This document shows, one piece after another, positions 22,895 through 30,946 of a stretch of DNA of 37,760 bases. Under the pieces are notes generated by a model. It searched no databases, was not told the origin of the DNA, and worked only from the letters and a program-made list of their open reading frames with translations. This DNA is from an uncultured Pseudoflavonifractor sp. (lineage in GTDB: Bacteria; Bacillota; Clostridia; Oscillospirales; Oscillospiraceae), in contig NZ_CALXEG010000032.1 of NCBI RefSeq assembly GCF_944387275.1, positions 1 to 37,760 on the forward strand. Reading direction: 5' to 3'. The translations under genes were made by a program, and so were the position numbers. How positions within the stretch are numbered: the stretch's first letter is position 1; each line of letters begins with the position of its first letter.

Positions 22895-24127
22895 ATGGCC
22901 TATCGTGAGCTGGTAAAGCGGTTTGAATCGGTGCGGGAGTACATGCGGGACTTTCTGGTCTTCGGCTACAGGACCCGGCGGGAGTTTGACGGCAAGAGCG
23001 CCCGCACCTATGACAACGAGCGCCGCCGCATTGAGAGCTGGCTGGGGGACGACCTGCGGTGGGAGTACGGCGCCAGGGGCAAGGCGGTGTTCCTGTCCAT
23101 GGACGCGGCGGAGCTGGTGCGCAACCCGCTGTATCGGGCCTGGCAGTCCAGGAGCTTTACCGACAACGACATCACCCTCCACTTCTGCCTGCTGGACCTG
23201 CTCGCCGACGGCGTCCCCCGCCACGCCGAGGAGATCACCGACGCCCTGGCGGCGCGGTACGGCGTCCTCTTCGAGCTGCCCACGGTCCGGCGCAAGCTGA
23301 AGGAGTACGGGGAGCTGGGCATCCTGGACCGGCGGAGGCAGGGCCGCGCCCTGTGCTACACCCTCTCCCCCTGTACCCTGGACTCCCTCTTTCCCGACCA
23401 GGCCCGGCTGCCCGAGCTGCTGTGCTTTTTCGGGGAGGCCGCGCCCCTCTCGGTGATCGGCAGTTTTCTCTCCAGCCGCCGGGGGGAGGAGGACCGGGGC
23501 CTGCGGTTCAAGCACCACTTTATCGTCCACACCCTGGAGGACCAGATGCTGCTCACCGCCCTGGAGGCCATCCGCACCCGGGCCCGGCTGGAGGTGACCA
23601 ACGTCAGCGGCCGCAGCGGCGTGGAACGGGTGCTCACGGTGGTGCCGGTCAAGATCATGGTCAGCGTCCAGACTGGCCGGCGCTATCTGGCGGCCTGGCT
23701 GCCTGAGCGGCGGCGCTTCACCTCCCTGCGGCTGGACTACATCAAGGCTCTCTCCCTCCGCCCCGGGCTGGAGGAGGACGAGGCATGCCGCGCCCTGGCG
23801 GAGGAGCGGCTGGCCCACAGCTGGGGCTCGGCCCTCCACAGCAGCGCCCGGCTGGAGCGGTTCTCCATGACCGTGGCCGCCGACGAGGCCAGGGAACCCT
23901 ACATCATCCAGCGCCTGCGCCGGGAGAGCCGGGGCGGTACGGTGGATCAGGTGGAGCCCGGCCTGTGGCGCTGCACCCGGTACGTATACGATACCAGCGA
24001 GCTGATGAACTGGGTCAAAACCTTCATCGGGCGCATTGTGTCCCTGGAGGGGGACAACCAGGGGGTCATCGACCGGTTTTATGATGATATCCGCCGCATG
24101 GCGGAGATGTACGGAGGTGAGGGCTGA
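22895..24127 (+). CDS. WYL-domain regulator 1
   Basis: A 410-aa cytosolic protein. An N-terminal winged-helix region (about residues 80-150; HAEEITDALAARYGVLFELPTVRRKLKEYGELGILDRR) precedes a WYL-type ligand domain (about 210-330; LLTALEAIRTRARLEVTNVSG, VLTVVPVKIMVSVQTGRRYLAAW, FTSLRLDYIKAL). A C-terminal WCX-like extension follows (ERFSMTVAADEAREPYIIQRLRRE). WYL domains bind nucleic acid or nucleotide signals and often control defence or RNA-repair genes. AGGAGG is 7 nt before the ATG. It is divergent from the DUF2828-rtcB unit across 256 nt, so it probably controls that unit. Its stop overlaps the start of the second WYL gene (TGATG). Confidence 0.85.
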   Translation: MAYRELVKRFESVREYMRDFLVFGYRTRREFDGKSARTYDNERRRIESWLGDDLRWEYGARGKAVFLSMDAAELVRNPLYRAWQSRSFTDNDITLHFCLLDLLADGVPRHAEEITDALAARYGVLFELPTVRRKLKEYGELGILDRRRQGRALCYTLSPCTLDSLFPDQARLPELLCFFGEAAPLSVIGSFLSSRRGEEDRGLRFKHHFIVHTLEDQMLLTALEAIRTRARLEVTNVSGRSGVERVLTVVPVKIMVSVQTGRRYLAAWLPERRRFTSLRLDYIKALSLRPGLEEDEACRALAEERLAHSWGSALHSSARLERFSMTVAADEAREPYIIQRLRRESRGGTVDQVEPGLWRCTRYVYDTSELMNWVKTFIGRIVSLEGDNQGVIDRFYDDIRRMAEMYGGEG

Positions 24128-25104
24128 TGGAGCTGTTTTCCGAGGTCTACGGCTGCTACTATGCGGTGGTGGCGGAGATCCTCCGCAGCGCCCCCGTGAC
24201 CCGGGCCCAGGCGGAGGCCCTGGCGGCAGGGCGGGGCTACGGCGAGAGCGTCCTCCAGCTCATCCCCAAGCTGCTGGACAGCCGCGACTGGCCCCTGCTG
24301 GAGGAGCGGGACGGCCTGTTCCACAGCCGTCTGGACCGGCTCCCCGACCTGCCGGTGACCCATCTGGAGCGCTCCTGGCTGAAGGCCCTGCTGGCCGACC
24401 CCCGCCTCCGTCTGTTCCTCTCTGACGGGCAGCTCGCCCACCTGGAGGAGGCCCTGTCCGGCGTGGAGCCCCTGTACCGGCAGGAGGATATCGTATACTT
24501 TGACCGCTTTCTGGACGGGGACGACTACGCCGACCCGGGTTACAGGCAGCGGTTTCAGGCCATCCTGGCCGCACTGGAGCGCGGAGCCGTGCTCCGCCTG
24601 ACCTATCAGGCCCCCAAAACCGGCCTCCACACCGGCGACCACCGGCCCCTGCGGCTGGAGTACTCCCCCCGGGACGACAAGTTCCGGGTCTACACGGTCA
24701 AGGTGCAGGACTGCGCTTTTCCGTGCTGCTACATTCTCAATCTGGGCCGGATCGTGGATATCTCCCCCTCCGATGCACAGTACAGCGGCGCCTTTGACGT
24801 GTCGGAGTGGCGGCGCCGGCACCGCTGCGCCCAGCCCCTGCTCCTGCGGGTCTCCGGCGAGCGCAACGGCGTGGAGCGGTTCATGCTGGAGTTCTCCTCC
24901 TACGAAAAACAGAGCGAGTACGACGGAGAGACCGGTGTCTGTACGGTCCGTCTGTGGTACCAGCGGGAGGACGAGACCGAGGTGCTCATCCGGCTGCTGG
25001 GCTTCGGCCCGGTGGTGCAGGTGCTGGGCCCGGAGCCCTTCGTGGCCCTGATGCGGGAGCGTGTGGCTAGGCAGGCCGCCCTGCTGCAGCGCGGCAAAAA
25101 CTGA
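24127..25104 (+). CDS. WYL-domain regulator 2
   Basis: A 325-aa partner of the first WYL protein, translated from a TGATG overlap. The N-terminus (about 1-70) is helical (ELFSEVYGCYYAVVAEILR). The middle holds the WYL-like segment (about 140-220; AILAALERGAVLRLTYQAPKTG, RPLRLEYSPRDDKFRVYTVK, LNLGRIVDISPSD), and the end is the WCX extension (ERFMLEFSSYEKQSEYD, EVLIRLLGFGPVVQVLGPEPF). No clear helix-turn-helix is visible, so it may act as a heterodimer with the upstream protein. Paired overlapping WYL genes beside RtcB/TROVE-type genes fit a sensor of damaged RNA; that role is inference. Confidence 0.83.
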   Translation: MELFSEVYGCYYAVVAEILRSAPVTRAQAEALAAGRGYGESVLQLIPKLLDSRDWPLLEERDGLFHSRLDRLPDLPVTHLERSWLKALLADPRLRLFLSDGQLAHLEEALSGVEPLYRQEDIVYFDRFLDGDDYADPGYRQRFQAILAALERGAVLRLTYQAPKTGLHTGDHRPLRLEYSPRDDKFRVYTVKVQDCAFPCCYILNLGRIVDISPSDAQYSGAFDVSEWRRRHRCAQPLLLRVSGERNGVERFMLEFSSYEKQSEYDGETGVCTVRLWYQREDETEVLIRLLGFGPVVQVLGPEPFVALMRERVARQAALLQRGKN

Positions 25105-25120
25105 ATCTTTCTCCTGTCGG

Positions 25121-25151
25121 GAGCCCCGGGCGCTGTGTGCGCCCGGGGCTC
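25121..25151 (+). terminator. Terminator hairpin of the WYL operon
   Basis: Perfect 13-bp stem GAGCCCCGGGCGC/GCGCCCGGGGCTC (25121-25133/25139-25151), loop TGTGT; no strong U run. Confidence 0.65.
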
Positions 25152-25176
25152 ACGCTCATACTCCCCGCTGGTTGCT

Positions 25177-25199
25177 CATAGAGTCCTATGGAATCTATG
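25177..25199 (+). promoter_or_regulatory. 23-bp dyad ahead of the recombinase operon
   Basis: CATAGA-g-TCC-TAT-GGA-a-TCTATG is an inverted repeat with one mismatched pair. It ends 3 nt before the GGGAGG ribosome site of the 37-aa ORF. It could be an operator or an mRNA hairpin next to the ribosome site. Confidence 0.5.
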
Positions 25200-25215
25200 C
25201 GCGGGAGGTATGACA

Positions 25216-25329
25216 ATGCGAAAGACCGTGCTGATACTCACGGAGAAATTTCAGTCCAAAACACCGCCAGACAAGGAGGCTGTCCGGCGGGCGGTGGCCG
25301 CCTGGCTGGCCGGAGCCGGGAAGACATGA
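25216..25329 (+). CDS. 37-aa ORF coupled to the serine recombinase
   Basis: MRKTVLILTEKFQSKTPPDK... is a 37-residue basic peptide with GGGAGG 7 nt before its ATG. Its stop overlaps the start of the recombinase gene (ATGA at 25326-25329), so recombinase translation is probably coupled to it. I do not recognise a family. A role as a leader peptide or small accessory factor of the recombinase is a guess based only on position. Confidence 0.65.
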   Translation: MRKTVLILTEKFQSKTPPDKEAVRRAVAAWLAGAGKT

Positions 25330-26870
25330 GCGGGGCGGTGCGCTGCGCCATCTACACCCGGCTGAGCAAGGAGGACGAGGACCGGCAGGGGGATGTCTCG
25401 GAGAGCATCCGCAACCAGGAGGCCCTGCTCACCGCCTACGCCGCCGACCGGGGCTGGGAGATCTTCCGGGTCTACCGGGACGAGGACTACTCGGGGGCCG
25501 ACCGGCTGCGGCCCGACTTCAACCGGATGCTCCGGGACGCCGAGGCTCGCCGGTTCCAGGTCCTGCTGTGCAAGAGCCAGTCCCGGTTCACCCGGGACAT
25601 GGAACTGGTGGAGAAGTACATCCACGGCCTGTTTCCCCTCTGGGGCATCCGATTCGTGGCGGTGGCCGACAACGCCGACACCCAGGTGCGGGGCAACAAG
25701 AAGGCCAGGCAGATCAACGGCCTGGTGAACGAGTGGTATCTGGAGGACCTGTCGGAGAACATCCGCACGGTCTTTGACATGAAGCGGCGGCAGGGGCAGT
25801 ACATCGGCGGCGCGCCCATCTACGGCTACCGGAAGGACCCGGCCGACCGGCACCGCCTCATGGTGGACCCCGAGGCCGCCGGAGTGGTGCGGCAGATCTT
25901 CCGCTGGTCCCTGGAGGGGAAGGGCAAGCAGGAGATCGCCCGGCTGCTCAACGCCAGGGGCATCCCCAACCCCAACCGGTACAAGCTGGAGCGGGGCTGG
26001 CCCGGCGTCCCGCCGGGCGCCGACGGGCAGGGGCTGTGGAACAAGACCACGGTGTGGCGCATCCTCCGCAACGAGATGTACACCGGCGTCATGGTCCAGG
26101 GCAGGCGGAAAAAGGTGAGCTACAAGTCCAAGGCCCTCATCGACCTGCCCCGGGCCCAGTGGTTCCGGGTGGAAAATACCCACGAGGCCATTGTGGACCG
26201 TTCCCTCTTCCAGGCCGTCCAGCAGGGGCTGTCCCTCCGGGCCAGGGGCGGCGGCAGCGGCACGCCCCACCCCCTGGCCGGGCTGGTGAAGTGCATGGAC
26301 TGCGGCGCCTCCATGAGCCGGACCACCAACGTGCGGCAGGGCAAGGCGGGGCCGTCCTACCTCCGGTGCGGGCGGTACGCCGACGGCGGCGGCTGCACCC
26401 GCCACGCCGTCCGCCTGGACCGCCTAGTGGAGCTGGTGGCGGAGCAGGTCCGCCGGTATGTGGACCTCTGCTGTCCGCCGGAGGCCCTGCCCCTCCTCCC
26501 GGCGGCCCCGCCGGAGACAGAGGCGCTGGAGCGGGAACGGCGGGCCCTGTCCGCCAGGCTGGCCAAGACCAGTCAGGCCCTGAAGACCCTCTACCTGGAC
26601 AGGGTGGAGGGCCTTGTGGGACCGGAGCAATTCCGGGCGCTGAACCAGTCCTTTCTGGACGAGCAGGCCGGGCTGGAGGAACGGCTGGCCCGGCTGGAGG
26701 CTCCGCCCTGTCCCGAAAGCAGGGCGGATGCCTCAGACCGGGCCGGAGAACTGCTGAAGCTGGAGCAGCTGCCCCGGGGACTGGCGGCGCTGCTGATCGA
26801 GAAGGTGGAGGTGGGAGAGCGGAACCGGGAGACCGGCGAGCAGCAGGTCCGGATCACCTGGAAGTTCTGA
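25326..26870 (+). CDS. Large serine recombinase of the element
   Basis: A 514-aa site-specific recombinase. The resolvase-type catalytic domain (about 1-150) starts VRCAIYTRLSKEDED with the nucleophile Ser at about 14, and has QEALLTAYAADRGW, VYRDEDYSGADRLRPDFNRML and SRFTRD. The recombinase domain (about 175-290) includes GGAPIYGYRKDP, GVVRQIFRWSLEGKGKQEIARLLNARGIPNP and WNKTTVWRILRNEMYTG. The zinc ribbon (about 320-355) has VKCMDCGASM and YLRCGRYADGGGC. A coiled-coil-rich C-terminus follows. It cuts at 2-bp crossover sites and integrates or excises DNA without other factors, except a directionality factor for excision. ATG at 25326 overlaps the preceding stop. Its end is 29 bp from the right junction of the element it presumably moves. 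Confidence 0.95.
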   Translation: MSGAVRCAIYTRLSKEDEDRQGDVSESIRNQEALLTAYAADRGWEIFRVYRDEDYSGADRLRPDFNRMLRDAEARRFQVLLCKSQSRFTRDMELVEKYIHGLFPLWGIRFVAVADNADTQVRGNKKARQINGLVNEWYLEDLSENIRTVFDMKRRQGQYIGGAPIYGYRKDPADRHRLMVDPEAAGVVRQIFRWSLEGKGKQEIARLLNARGIPNPNRYKLERGWPGVPPGADGQGLWNKTTVWRILRNEMYTGVMVQGRRKKVSYKSKALIDLPRAQWFRVENTHEAIVDRSLFQAVQQGLSLRARGGGSGTPHPLAGLVKCMDCGASMSRTTNVRQGKAGPSYLRCGRYADGGGCTRHAVRLDRLVELVAEQVRRYVDLCCPPEALPLLPAAPPETEALERERRALSARLAKTSQALKTLYLDRVEGLVGPEQFRALNQSFLDEQAGLEERLARLEAPPCPESRADASDRAGELLKLEQLPRGLAALLIEKVEVGERNRETGEQQVRITWKF

Positions 26871-26880
26871 CGGAATCATC

Positions 26881-26905
26881 GGGTTGTTGCCCGCGCCCAT
26901 GTGGT
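26881..26905 (+). other. attR junction of the inserted element
   Basis: Element end GGGTTGTTGCCCGCG, core CCCA (26896-26899), then host bases TGTGGTGGAACC. With the left half-site the restored attB would read GGTACCGCGC-CCCA-TGTGGTGG, itself an imperfect dyad (GGTACC at one side, GGAACC at the other). Confidence 0.85.
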
Positions 26906-27707
26906 GGAACCAAAGCTGCCCGGTGCGGTGGAGCGCTACGTCAATCTGGGGGCCTGCTACGACCGGGCAGGGCTCCAGGCGGTGCGGGCCGAGCTGACGA
27001 CCTGCATGAAGGGCTACAAGGGCTGCTACCAGCGGGCCTACCGGTGCCTGACGGCGGCGGCCCAGATCGGCGAGGATATGCGGGCGGCCCTCATCACCCC
27101 CGCTGTAGAGGCCAGACTGGCCAAGAGGACCCGCGGCATCCTGGCCCGTGAGGTGAAGAAGAGCGGAAAGGAGCCGGGGAAAGCGGTGCAGCGGTTCCTG
27201 GGGGCCATCACCTGGAAGGGGCCGCTGTGCAACTTTGAAACGGTAGACGCCCTGTGCCGCCGGGTCTATGAGCTCTCCGACAGCTATGGCCTGGCCCACA
27301 TCATGCTCACCCATCTGGCCGCCGGGGCCATGGCGGCGGGGTACGACGTGATCCTCTGCCCCTCCCCCATGTGGCCCGACCGGATCGAGCACCTGCTCAT
27401 TCCCTCCCTGTCCCTGGCCTTTGTCACCAGCACCCCCGCCCTGCCCTACGGCAAGCGGCCCTACCGCCGCCTGCGGCTGGATGCCATGGCGGATCAGGAG
27501 GTCATACGGCACCTGCGGGCCAGACTGCGGTTCTCCCGAAAGGTCTCGGCCGCCCTGGTGGAGGAGGCGGTGGACTCCCTGGCCCAGGCCAAGGCCATGC
27601 ACGACGAGCTGGAGTCCCTCTACAACCCCAATGTGGACTTCGACCAGGTCTACCGCACCGCCGGGGAGATCATCGACCAGCTGAAGGCCCGGCTGCCCGT
27701 CACCTGA
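26900..27707 (+). pseudogene. C-terminal part of the interrupted P-loop ATPase gene
   Basis: From 26901 the frame reads VVEPKLPGAVERYVNLGACYD, continuing the family motif (D-G-TAPH-VV-(D/E)-P-K-x-PG) left open at 19805, and runs 268 codons to TGA. It includes the second half with CPSPMWPDRIEHLLIPSLSLAF and AMADQEVIRHLRARLRF. No ribosome site precedes the GTG pair at 26901, so this fragment is probably silent while the element is in place. A strong terminator follows. Confidence 0.93.
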
Positions 27708-27709
27708 CA

Positions 27710-27751
27710 AAGCGGGTCCGGACGCGCCTGATGACGCGTTCGGACCCGCTT
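27710..27751 (+). terminator. Terminator after the ATPase gene
   Basis: Stem AAGCGGGTCCG/CGGACCCGCTT (27710-27720/27741-27751) extended inward by ACGCG/CGCGT, followed by CTCTCTTTTTAC. Confidence 0.85.
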
Positions 27752-27759
27752 CTCTCTTT

Positions 27760-28809
27760 TTACTCCTTGCCGGCCAGCTCCTCCGCCAGGTACAGGTAGT
27801 ACTCCGCCCGGTACGCTGCGTGATCCCGGGCGTCCCGCTCCAGGTCCTGATTGTAGTAGTCCATGCCCTCGGTCTGGTAGTGCTCCGTCTCCTCGATGTA
27901 CTCCGGTATCCGCCGGAAGGCCAGCAGGCCGCGGTACTCCGTCTCCAGGGCCGTGTAGCACTCCACCAGGCACTGCTGGTAGTGGTGGTATGCCTCGTGG
28001 AGCACCGCGTCCACGCACTCCGCCGCCGACGCCTGGTTCAGCAGCTGGAGATCCATCGTGATGGTGCTCTTCTCCCAGTCGTACTGTCCCACCGTATAGC
28101 CCCCCAGGTAGGCGCCGTGAAGAGGCGGCACATCCGGCGTGCCCAGATAGGCGCTCTCCGCCTGCACCACCACCCCCAGCACATCCAGCCGCTCCTGCTC
28201 GTCCAGCTCCGCCCAGAGCTCCTCGTTGAGGCAGACCAGCCTGTTCTCGTCCACCTCCACGCCGTTTTCGGTCCTCTCCACGCTGTCCGCCGTCAGGACC
28301 GGGATGCCGAACAGGCCGTTGCTCACCACGGTGACCAGCGCCCCGAAGCAGCACACCAGCGCTGCCAGACGTCCACGGGAGACGAAAAACCGGAGCCGAC
28401 TGCGGACGAGCTCCCACCAGGACCAGTGCCGCGGCGCCGGGGTCAGGATGCTGGACAGGGCCAGCCCCGCCAGAAGGAGGCACAGCACGATCAGTACCGC
28501 CAGCCACTTCCAGCCCCAGTAGGGCCGCACGCAGCAGAAGGAGTAGATGGCAAAGGGCAGGGCGGCGTTGGCCAGGGCGGTGGAGTAGCGGCGCTGCCGG
28601 GCGGAGGTGGCCAGATAGCACACCACCTCCGCCGCGGCCACCAGGATCACCAGCAGCCGGACGGACGCGCCCAGCTCCAGCTGCTCCCCGGTAATGGGGC
28701 TGACGAACCGGCAGGGTCCCATCCGCCAGAAGGCGAAGAGAAAGACGCCGCTCATAAGCGCCGTGTCCCACAGGAAGGCCAGGTAGCCCTCCTCGTTCCG
28801 GTCCCGCAT
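27760..28809 (-). CDS. Five-TM membrane protein with HEXXH zinc-protease motif
   Basis: A 349-aa protein with about five N-terminal membrane helices (for example LAFLWDTALMSGVFLFAFW, VRLLVILVAAAEVVCYLA, WKWLAVLIVLCLLLAGLAL, LAALVCCFGALVTVVSNGLF). A C-terminal domain of about 180 residues carries AVLHEAYHHYQQ (HEXXH at 271-275) and, about 50 residues later, LERDARDH, where Glu324 is a fitting third zinc ligand. This pattern indicates a gluzincin-like metallopeptidase; I do not recognise a named family. The ATG at 28809 was chosen for GGAGG 7 nt upstream. It starts 2 nt after the stop of the Lon-like gene, so the two are one operon and probably one pathway. Confidence 0.8.
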   Translation of the reverse strand: MRDRNEEGYLAFLWDTALMSGVFLFAFWRMGPCRFVSPITGEQLELGASVRLLVILVAAAEVVCYLATSARQRRYSTALANAALPFAIYSFCCVRPYWGWKWLAVLIVLCLLLAGLALSSILTPAPRHWSWWELVRSRLRFFVSRGRLAALVCCFGALVTVVSNGLFGIPVLTADSVERTENGVEVDENRLVCLNEELWAELDEQERLDVLGVVVQAESAYLGTPDVPPLHGAYLGGYTVGQYDWEKSTITMDLQLLNQASAAECVDAVLHEAYHHYQQCLVECYTALETEYRGLLAFRRIPEYIEETEHYQTEGMDYYNQDLERDARDHAAYRAEYYLYLAEELAGKE

Positions 28810-28811
28810 GG

Positions 28812-30845
28812 TCACTCCTCCTTTTCCCTGTTTTTCAGCGCGGCAGGCAGGCTGGACGCCGCCGCCTCCAGCAGCATGGACAGGTTGGCCGCCTCCACTA
28901 CCCGGATGTCCCGGCCGCTCCGGTACTGGTACAGCTTGGCACCCGTCCCCGCGGCGGCGTACACCGTGGTGACGCCGCTGGCCTCTAGGGCGTCCAGGTA
29001 GGCATCGGCGCTGATGTCGTCAAAGTAGGTATTGCCGTACAGATCGCAGCTGCCCAGAAAGGCGCAGTCCGGCCCGAAGTCCCGCCCTGTCAGGGCGGAG
29101 AGAATGGCCGCCGCCGCGGCCACGCCCAGGGAATTGCCGCAGGCGTCGTCCACGTTCTGGGACACAAAGAGCACCACGTCCATCACCCTGGACCGCACAT
29201 CCCGCTGCAGCACCCGGCGCACAAACTCATAGGCCACCTGGCAGCTCTCCTTCAGCTCCTCTCTGTGGACGCCGATGAGCCTCAGGCTGCCGCTGCCCGG
29301 CCGGACAGCGGCCTGGATGGGAAAGCACTTCACGCCGTGCTCCCCGCGGAAGACCCCGTTCACCATGCCGGGGTAGAACACCATAGTCCGCTCCACGCAC
29401 CGCTCCGGGCCCAGGACGCTGCGGAGCATGGCCAGGTCGCAGCAGATGTCCTCCTCCCCCGACTCCCGCCGGTAGAGATAACGGGAGAGCAGCTTTTCGG
29501 CGTACTGCTCCAGGTCGCGGGCACCCGGCTCGGTGGCGTAGCGGGTACAGAGGACCTCCAGGGCCTGGGGCGTCATGGTGAACTCCCCCTGCGCTATCCC
29601 CATCCGCCCGGTCAGCTTGGGCAGGGTGTAGCGGGAGAAGATCTCCTTCTTCTCCGCGCCGCTGTACCCGGGGATGGAAATTCGGAGGAACCGGTCCCGG
29701 ATGGGGCGGCTGATGTCGCCCAGCTCATTGCAGGTGCCCACAAAGAAGATGCCCCGGGTGGGGATGGCCACGTCCATGAAGGTGTCGGTGAAGCCGGTGC
29801 CGTCCAGCAGGGTGAGCAGGGCGTCGGCCGGGTTACCCTTGCCGTTGCCGCCGCCCGCCTTGTCCAGCTCGTTGATGACCATGATCACGTTGGCGCTCCT
29901 GGCCGCGTAGAGCTGCTGCATGATCCGGCCGGGGCGGCCGTTGCTGTAGATACGGGAGGAGCCGGTCAGGTCCTCGACGTCCCGGATGGTGGACATGTCC
30001 AGCACCACCATGGGCAGGCGGAAGATGCGGGCCCACGCCTTGGCGATGGAGGTCTTGCCCACGCCGGCGGGGCCGTCCAGCAGCAGGCCCCAGGAGGGCA
30101 TGGTGCCCGTCCGCTTCATCTGGGCCAGCACCTCCAGCATGCGCTGCTTCACCGGCTCCAGGCCGTAGAAGGTGCTGTCCATGATCTGCCGGGCCTCCTC
30201 CAGGCTGGGCAGGTCCAGGGTGCGGACGTTCCAGTTGATGTTCAGGGCGTAGGTCAGGGCGCGGACGGCGTGCTGCCGCTCCCGCTCGGTCCCGCTCCAG
30301 ACCTTCTCGCACTGGTCCAGGGTCCGCTCCGCCCAGGCGCGGATCTCCGGCGGGTAGCCCTCGCCGCACACCCGCAGCAGCAGCTTCAGCTCCTCTTCCG
30401 TCTGGAACTCCTCCTGGCCGTCCTGTACGGTCAGATCCTGCTCCGCCGTCTCAATGCCCAGATGCCGGAGCATGGCGTTCAGCCTGGCCAGGCTCAGGTT
30501 GGTCTTCTTCTCGCCGATGAAGAGGGTCGGCATGGAGCTGCCCGGGCCTCCGGGGTCCAGGCCCCAGACCTGGAACATGTCGGGGTCCATCCTGTCACGC
30601 CTTCCGGTGAGCAGCATGGTCTCCTTCTTCTCCGCCAGCCAGAGCAGCAGGGCCCGCAGCCGGGGCTCCTTCAGCTCCACATGCATGGCCTCCCCGCCAT
30701 ACCGGTTGCTGTGGAATACAAAGCCCAGCTCCCCGTCCTCCTCCACAAATCTCCCCACCAGATTCTGGATGCGCCTGTTTACCAGAGCCTCGGGCAGGCA
30801 CACGGCGATCAGACTGCGCTTTTCTCCCTTGTCTGTCTTTTTCAC
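28812..30845 (-). CDS. Lon-like AAA+ protein, protease Ser kept, catalytic Lys missing
   Basis: A 677-aa protein. After an N-terminal about 200-residue domain unlike Lon's come an AAA+ module and a Lon-type C-terminal domain. The AAA+ module has Walker A GPAGVGKTS (258-266), a Walker B-like VIMVINELDK (320-329; N in place of the usual D, E kept), sensor-1 TCNEL, arginine finger PIRDRF and sensor-2 EPGARDLE. The Lon-type domain (about 480-650) has ACGNSLGVAAAAAILSALTGR (Ser572 in the PxxGPSAG position) and FLGSCDLYGNTYFDDISAD, where the family has the IGGLKEK lysine. No Lys occurs between about residues 537 and 636, so proteolysis by the usual Ser-Lys dyad is unlikely. GTG start with AGGAGG 7 nt upstream. 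Divergent from the sigma/CHAT operon. Confidence 0.88.
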   Translation of the reverse strand: MKKTDKGEKRSLIAVCLPEALVNRRIQNLVGRFVEEDGELGFVFHSNRYGGEAMHVELKEPRLRALLLWLAEKKETMLLTGRRDRMDPDMFQVWGLDPGGPGSSMPTLFIGEKKTNLSLARLNAMLRHLGIETAEQDLTVQDGQEEFQTEEELKLLLRVCGEGYPPEIRAWAERTLDQCEKVWSGTERERQHAVRALTYALNINWNVRTLDLPSLEEARQIMDSTFYGLEPVKQRMLEVLAQMKRTGTMPSWGLLLDGPAGVGKTSIAKAWARIFRLPMVVLDMSTIRDVEDLTGSSRIYSNGRPGRIMQQLYAARSANVIMVINELDKAGGGNGKGNPADALLTLLDGTGFTDTFMDVAIPTRGIFFVGTCNELGDISRPIRDRFLRISIPGYSGAEKKEIFSRYTLPKLTGRMGIAQGEFTMTPQALEVLCTRYATEPGARDLEQYAEKLLSRYLYRRESGEEDICCDLAMLRSVLGPERCVERTMVFYPGMVNGVFRGEHGVKCFPIQAAVRPGSGSLRLIGVHREELKESCQVAYEFVRRVLQRDVRSRVMDVVLFVSQNVDDACGNSLGVAAAAAILSALTGRDFGPDCAFLGSCDLYGNTYFDDISADAYLDALEASGVTTVYAAAGTGAKLYQYRSGRDIRVVEAANLSMLLEAAASSLPAALKNREKEE

Positions 30846-30946
30846 GGTAGTTCCTCCTCCCGTCCGTCTGTTCCGTTCAAGGGGAAAAACGCTGCAAAAA
30901 GCCGATTATCACGGCAGAAAAAAGTTTTTTTCTGGGGCCCGACGCC

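Larger units (their letters stand above)
19806..26899 (+). mobile_element. 7.1-kb serine-recombinase element inserted in an ATPase gene, with RNA-repair cargo
   Basis: The two halves of one ATPase gene flank exactly this segment, and the large serine recombinase gene ends 29 bp before the right junction, as is usual for integrases beside their att site. Cargo from left to right: split rtcB (-), DUF2828/vWA gene (-), tandem tRNA-like RNA modules (-), two WYL regulators (+), a 37-aa ORF and the recombinase (+). Base composition is like the host. There are no conjugation, replication or phage genes, so this is a minimal integrative element. Circularisation would join 26899 to 19806 and form an attP with imperfect inverted arms (GTTGTTGCCCG on one side, CGGCTGAGCAAC on the other) around CCCA. 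Confidence 0.9.

Noticed and set aside
26901..27707. An independent hypothetical gene starting at the GTG at 26901
   Set aside because: No ribosome site, and its first codons continue the exact motif broken off at 19805; it is the second half of the ATPase gene.
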